DNA of 8,832 bases from Bordetella parapertussis. GTDB taxonomy: Bacteria; Pseudomonadota; Gammaproteobacteria; Burkholderiales; Burkholderiaceae_B. The first letter of the stretch is position 1. The number at the start of each line of letters is the position of its first letter. The stretch is taken from contig CAMCWG010000110.1 of the NCBI GenBank assembly GCA_945882005.1, positions 1 to 8,832 on the forward strand. The letters run 5' to 3'. The translations under genes and the position numbers were made by a program. The notes beneath the pieces were generated by a model. That model had not been told where the DNA came from. It made no database searches and worked only from the letters and a program-made list of their open reading frames with translations. This document shows positions 5,904 through 8,832 of this stretch, one piece after another.

Positions 5904-8483
5904 TTAAACTGCGTCGGCGACATCCTTGTAGTCAGGGATTTGATCAAAGTTCAGATACTTATAGATATCCTTGCTGCTTTCTTTGATTACGCCCATGTCG
6001 GCCATGTACTCTTCTTTGGTCGGGATGCGACCAAGTTTTGAGCAAATGGCAGCTAGTTCAGCTGAGCCAAGGTACACATTGGTGTTCTTTCCCAAACGGT
6101 TCGGGAAGTTACGTGTACTGGTCGACATAACTGTCGCGCCTTCACGCACTTGCGCCTGGTTGCCCATGCACAACGAGCATCCTGGCATTTCGGTGCGCGC
6201 ACCCGCGACACCGAAGACGCCGTAGTGGCCTTCCTCGGTGAGTTGGGCTGCATCCATTTTGGTTGGAGGGGCAATCCACAACTTGACGGGCATATCACGC
6301 TTACCTTCGAGCAACTTGGAGGCGGCACGGAAGTGACCAATGTTGGTCATGCAGCTACCGATAAACACCTCGTCAATCTTGGCGCCGGCGACTTCTGACA
6401 AGAACTTCACATCATCAGGATCGTTCGGGCATGCAACGATTGGCTCGTGGATGTCAGCCAGATCGATCTCGATCACGGCCGCGTATTCTGCATCAGCATC
6501 AGGCTGGAGCAGCTGGGGGTTGGCCAACCATGCTTCCATTGCTTCAATGCGGCGGCGGATACTACGCTCGTCGTCGTAGCCATTGGCAATCATCCACTTC
6601 AACATGACGATGTTGCTGTTGATGTACTCAATGACAGGCTCTTTGTTCAAACGAACGGTACAGCCTGCTGCAGAGCGCTCTGCCGATGCGTCGGACAATT
6701 CGAAAGCCTGTTCAGCTTTGAGATCTGGCAGACCTTCGATTTCCAGAATACGACCTGAGAAAATGTTTTTCTTGTTTTGCTTCTCAACGGTCAGCAGACC
6801 CGCTTTGATCGCATACAGAGGAATGGCGCTGACCAAATCGCGCAGTGTTACACCAGGCTGCATTTTGCCTTTGAAGCGGACCAAGACCGATTCGGGCATG
6901 TCGAGTGGCATCACGCCAGTGGCTGCCGCAAACGCAACGAGGCCTGAGCCTGCTGGGAAGCTAATACCGATTGGGAAGCGGGTGTGCGAATCGCCGCCAG
7001 TGCCGACTGTGTCAGGTAAGAGCATACGATTGAGCCACGAGTGAATCACGCCGTCGCCTGGGCGCAGGGAAATGCCGCCACGGTTGCTCATGAACTGTGG
7101 GAGAGTGTGCTGCGTTTTCACGTCAACGGGCTTTGGGTAGGCTGCCGTATGGCAAAACGACTGCATGACCAAGTCAGCAGAGAAGCCCAAGCATGCGAGG
7201 TCTTTGAGTTCGTCGCGTGTCATCGGGCCTGTCGTATCCTGGCTGCCCACTGACGTCATCGTGGGTTCGCAGTAAGCGCCTGGACGAACGCCTTGACCTT
7301 CTGGCAATCCGCAAGCACGACCGACCATCTTCTGAGCAAGGGTGAAACCTTTCTTGCTTGTTGCTGGAGTGGCTGGCAAACGGAACAGGGTTGAAGGTGG
7401 CAGACCGAGAGCCTCGCGTGCTTTGGCAGTGAGGCCGCGACCGACGATTAAGGGAATACGGCCGCCCGCGCGCACTTCGTCAAACAGCACTTCAGATTTG
7501 ACTTCAAACTTTGAAATGACTTTGCCGTCTTTCAGTGCTTGACCTTCGTAGGGACGCAGTTCGACTACGTCGCCCATGTTCATGGCCGAGACATCAAGTT
7601 CGATGGGGAGGGCGCCTGCATCTTCCATCGTGTTGTAGAAGATCGGTGCAATCTTATTACCCAAACATACGCCACCAAAACGTTTGTTCGGAACGAAAGG
7701 AATGTCTTCGCCGGTGAACCAGAGAACCGAGTTGGTTGCAGATTTGCGTGAAGAGCCGGTACCAACCACGTCTCCAACGTAGGCGACGAGGTTACCTTTC
7801 TTCTTTAAATCGTTGATGAACTTGATGGGGCCGATTTTGCCGGGTTCTTGTGGCTCAATTCCGGGGCGCGGGTTTTTGAGCATCGCCAGGGCGTGCAAAG
7901 GAATGTCAGGGCGGCTCCAGGCATCGGGAGCAGGCGAGAGGTCATCCGTATTTGTTTCGCCAGTCACTTTAAGAATCGTGACGGTCAGGCTCTTGGGAAC
8001 TTCCGGACGGCTGGTAAACCATTCGGCATCAGCCCAGCTTTGCATGACAGCTTTCGCGTTCGCATTGCCTTTGGCTGCCTTTTCTTTGACGTCATGGAAT
8101 GCGTCAAACATCAGTAGTGTTTTCTTCAGACCTTCTGCTGCGATCTTGCCCACTTCGGCGTCATCGAGCAATTCGACCATTGGTCCGATGTTGTAGCCAC
8201 CGAGCATGGTGCCCAATAACTCAGTTGCCTTGGCACGCGAGATGAGCGAGCATTTTTCTTTGCCACTTGCCACGGCGGCGAGGTAGGCTGCTTTGACTTT
8301 CGCAGCATCGTCCACGCCTGCTGGGACACGGTGCGTGATGAGTTCGACCAGAGTGTCGCCCTCGCCCGCAGGAGGCGATTGGAGTAAGGCAATCAGGTCT
8401 GCTGTTTGTTGAGCTGACAAAGGAAGGGGAGGAATGCCGAGGGCTGCACGTTCGGCAACATGTTGGCGATAGGCTTCGAGCAT
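5904..8483 (-). CDS. acnB: Aconitate hydratase B / 2-methylisocitrate dehydratase
   Basis: AcnB interconverts citrate and isocitrate through cis-aconitate in the TCA cycle, and in related bacteria also acts on 2-methylisocitrate in propionate breakdown. The product is 859 residues, close to the 865 of the E. coli enzyme. The order is AcnB-type: an N-terminal HEAT-like domain (about 1-160), the swivel domain (about 168-370, opening with [20 protein letters not shown]), then the catalytic domains. The [4Fe-4S] ligands are Cys711 (FIGSCMTN) and Cys769 and Cys772 (GCSLCMGN). The ATG at 8483 is chosen over an in-frame ATG at 8549. It gives the family N-terminus [13 protein letters not shown] and has AAAGG 7 bases upstream, whereas the extra 22 residues are not family-like and would start beside the probable promoter. 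No defect is seen. Confidence 0.98.
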   Translation of the reverse strand: MLEAYRQHVAERAALGIPPLPLSAQQTADLIALLQSPPAGEGDTLVELITHRVPAGVDDAAKVKAAYLAAVASGKEKCSLISRAKATELLGTMLGGYNIGPMVELLDDAEVGKIAAEGLKKTLLMFDAFHDVKEKAAKGNANAKAVMQSWADAEWFTSRPEVPKSLTVTILKVTGETNTDDLSPAPDAWSRPDIPLHALAMLKNPRPGIEPQEPGKIGPIKFINDLKKKGNLVAYVGDVVGTGSSRKSATNSVLWFTGEDIPFVPNKRFGGVCLGNKIAPIFYNTMEDAGALPIELDVSAMNMGDVVELRPYEGQALKDGKVISKFEVKSEVLFDEVRAGGRIPLIVGRGLTAKAREALGLPPSTLFRLPATPATSKKGFTLAQKMVGRACGLPEGQGVRPGAYCEPTMTSVGSQDTTGPMTRDELKDLACLGFSADLVMQSFCHTAAYPKPVDVKTQHTLPQFMSNRGGISLRPGDGVIHSWLNRMLLPDTVGTGGDSHTRFPIGISFPAGSGLVAFAAATGVMPLDMPESVLVRFKGKMQPGVTLRDLVSAIPLYAIKAGLLTVEKQNKKNIFSGRILEIEGLPDLKAEQAFELSDASAERSAAGCTVRLNKEPVIEYINSNIVMLKWMIANGYDDERSIRRRIEAMEAWLANPQLLQPDADAEYAAVIEIDLADIHEPIVACPNDPDDVKFLSEVAGAKIDEVFIGSCMTNIGHFRAASKLLEGKRDMPVKLWIAPPTKMDAAQLTEEGHYGVFGVAGARTEMPGCSLCMGNQAQVREGATVMSTSTRNFPNRLGKNTNVYLGSAELAAICSKLGRIPTKEEYMADMGVIKESSKDIYKYLNFDQIPDYKDVADAV

Positions 8484-8490
8484 GGGAGCG

Positions 8491-8495
8491 CCTTT
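8491..8495 (-). promoter_or_regulatory. Ribosome binding site of acnB
   Basis: AAAGG on the minus strand with a 7-base spacer to the ATG at 8483. It decides the start codon against the longer reading frame that begins at 8549. Confidence 0.7.
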
Positions 8496-8551
8496 GAGGT
8501 GAGGAAAATTAGTAGAGTGAATTGTAAAGTGAAGCGGGTTGACGGGCAAGT

Positions 8552-8572
8552 GTCTTATATCTTATATAAGAC
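8552..8572. promoter_or_regulatory. Probable operator overlapping the acnB promoter
   Basis: The perfect palindrome TCTTATATAAGA (8560-8571) is joined by an extra half-site GTCTTATAT (8552-8560), so the 9-base arms GTCTTATAT and ATATAAGAC also form an inverted repeat around CTT. The surroundings are very AT-rich. On the minus strand TATAAG occurs twice (8561-8566 and 8554-8559) and could serve as the -10, which puts transcript starts near 8546-8554 and a leader of about 65-70 bases. The pattern resembles operators of GntR/FadR-type regulators; that assignment is from memory of motif style, not from a search. No good -35 is seen, which would fit a regulated promoter. Confidence 0.6.
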
Positions 8573-8615
8573 TTAATTTAAAATAAAACTTAGTTTTGTT
8601 CGTTGGCTTGGCGAT

Positions 8616-8832
8616 TTATGCCACCAAGCCTGCATATTCCGGATGCCGCTGGATGTAAACGGCCGCGTAACTGCAGCGTGGCACGACTTTCCAACCTTGT
8701 TCTTTGGCGTGTTCGAGTGCAAAGCGAGTGATTTGACCGGCTAACCCGCGTCCGCCAAGTGCCTCGGGCACCCCGGTGTGGGTGATCGTCATCGTGTTAC
8801 TCGATAGGGCGTAGTCGAGCACACAGCGATGA
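8616..8832 (-). CDS. Small GNAT-family N-acetyltransferase, N-terminus off the window
   Basis: The 3' part (71 codons plus stop) of a short GNAT protein of the COG2388/YjdJ type, usually around 90-100 residues, so some 20-30 residues lie beyond the right edge. The frame stays open to the last base; the GTG at 8822 is not needed as a start. Visible hallmarks are THTGVPEALGGRGLAGQIT, where the G-G-R-G-L-A segment is the acetyl-CoA pyrophosphate-binding loop. The C-terminal KVVPRCSYAAVYIQRHPEY is typical of this subfamily. The substrate is unknown. It lies 132 bases upstream of acnB on the same strand with no clear terminator between them, so some read-through into acnB is possible. Confidence 0.9.
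   Translation of the reverse strand, partial: HRCVLDYALSSNTMTITHTGVPEALGGRGLAGQITRFALEHAKEQGWKVVPRCSYAAVYIQRHPEYAGLVA

Noticed and set aside
6583..7044. 153-codon open frame on the plus strand inside acnB
   Set aside because: It is antisense to a fully conserved stretch of AcnB, its product resembles nothing I recognise, and it has no upstream signals; long antisense frames are expected opposite a conserved gene.
7813..8196. 127-codon plus-strand frame opposite the N-terminal part of acnB
   Set aside because: Shadow frame of acnB with low-complexity Ser/Ala/Leu composition and no ribosome binding site or family resemblance.
8484..8549. 22-residue N-terminal extension of AcnB from an in-frame ATG at 8549
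   Set aside because: The extension is not AcnB-like, and it begins right beside the probable promoter; the ATG at 8483 has a spaced AAAGG and the family N-terminus.
8580..8602. AAAAC/GTTTT inverted repeat between the GNAT gene and acnB
   Set aside because: An AT-only short stem without a GC-rich core or terminal U run; expected by chance in such AT-rich DNA.

Overview
The window reads as an ordinary chromosomal core-genome segment of a betaproteobacterium, most likely order Burkholderiales. The grounds are a DUF2863-like protein (as I remember it, a largely betaproteobacterial family), a DUF1178/YkgJ gene pair, an EarP arginine rhamnosyltransferase next to an EF-P carrying arginine at position 32, and a long AcnB-type aconitase. 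Base composition looks moderate, near 50-55% GC by eye. I saw no mobile element, phage gene, CRISPR array, tRNA or rRNA, and no gene-free stretch longer than 300 bases. Genus cannot be fixed from the sequence alone.

Layout. Bases 1-2713 read rightward: the 3' part of a double-ATPase peptide-type ABC transporter subunit (YejF-like), a DUF1178 protein, a YkgJ-type cysteine-cluster protein overlapping it by a few bases, and an 80-residue coiled-coil protein with a C-terminal membrane segment. A perfect 30-base palindrome flanked by A and T runs (2726-2755) then serves as a two-way terminator facing convergent genes. Bases 2772-8832 read leftward. In transcription order from the right edge these are a small GNAT acetyltransferase cut by the window end, acnB, a strong intrinsic terminator, the DUF2863-like gene, earP and efp.

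How the genes work together. EarP rhamnosylates Arg32 of EF-P, which lets EF-P rescue ribosomes stalled at polyproline stretches; both partners lie on one strand. The DUF2863-like gene ends only 2 bases before the earP start codon, so those two are probably translationally coupled. AcnB is the main TCA-cycle aconitase. It is preceded by a TCTTATATAAGA palindrome with an extra half-site that overlaps the probable promoter and looks like an operator.

No exotic new system was found. The points most worth a second look are the DUF2863-like/earP/efp cluster, a possible alternative-hairpin leader on efp in which the Shine-Dalgarno sequence is one of two competing arms, and the acnB operator.
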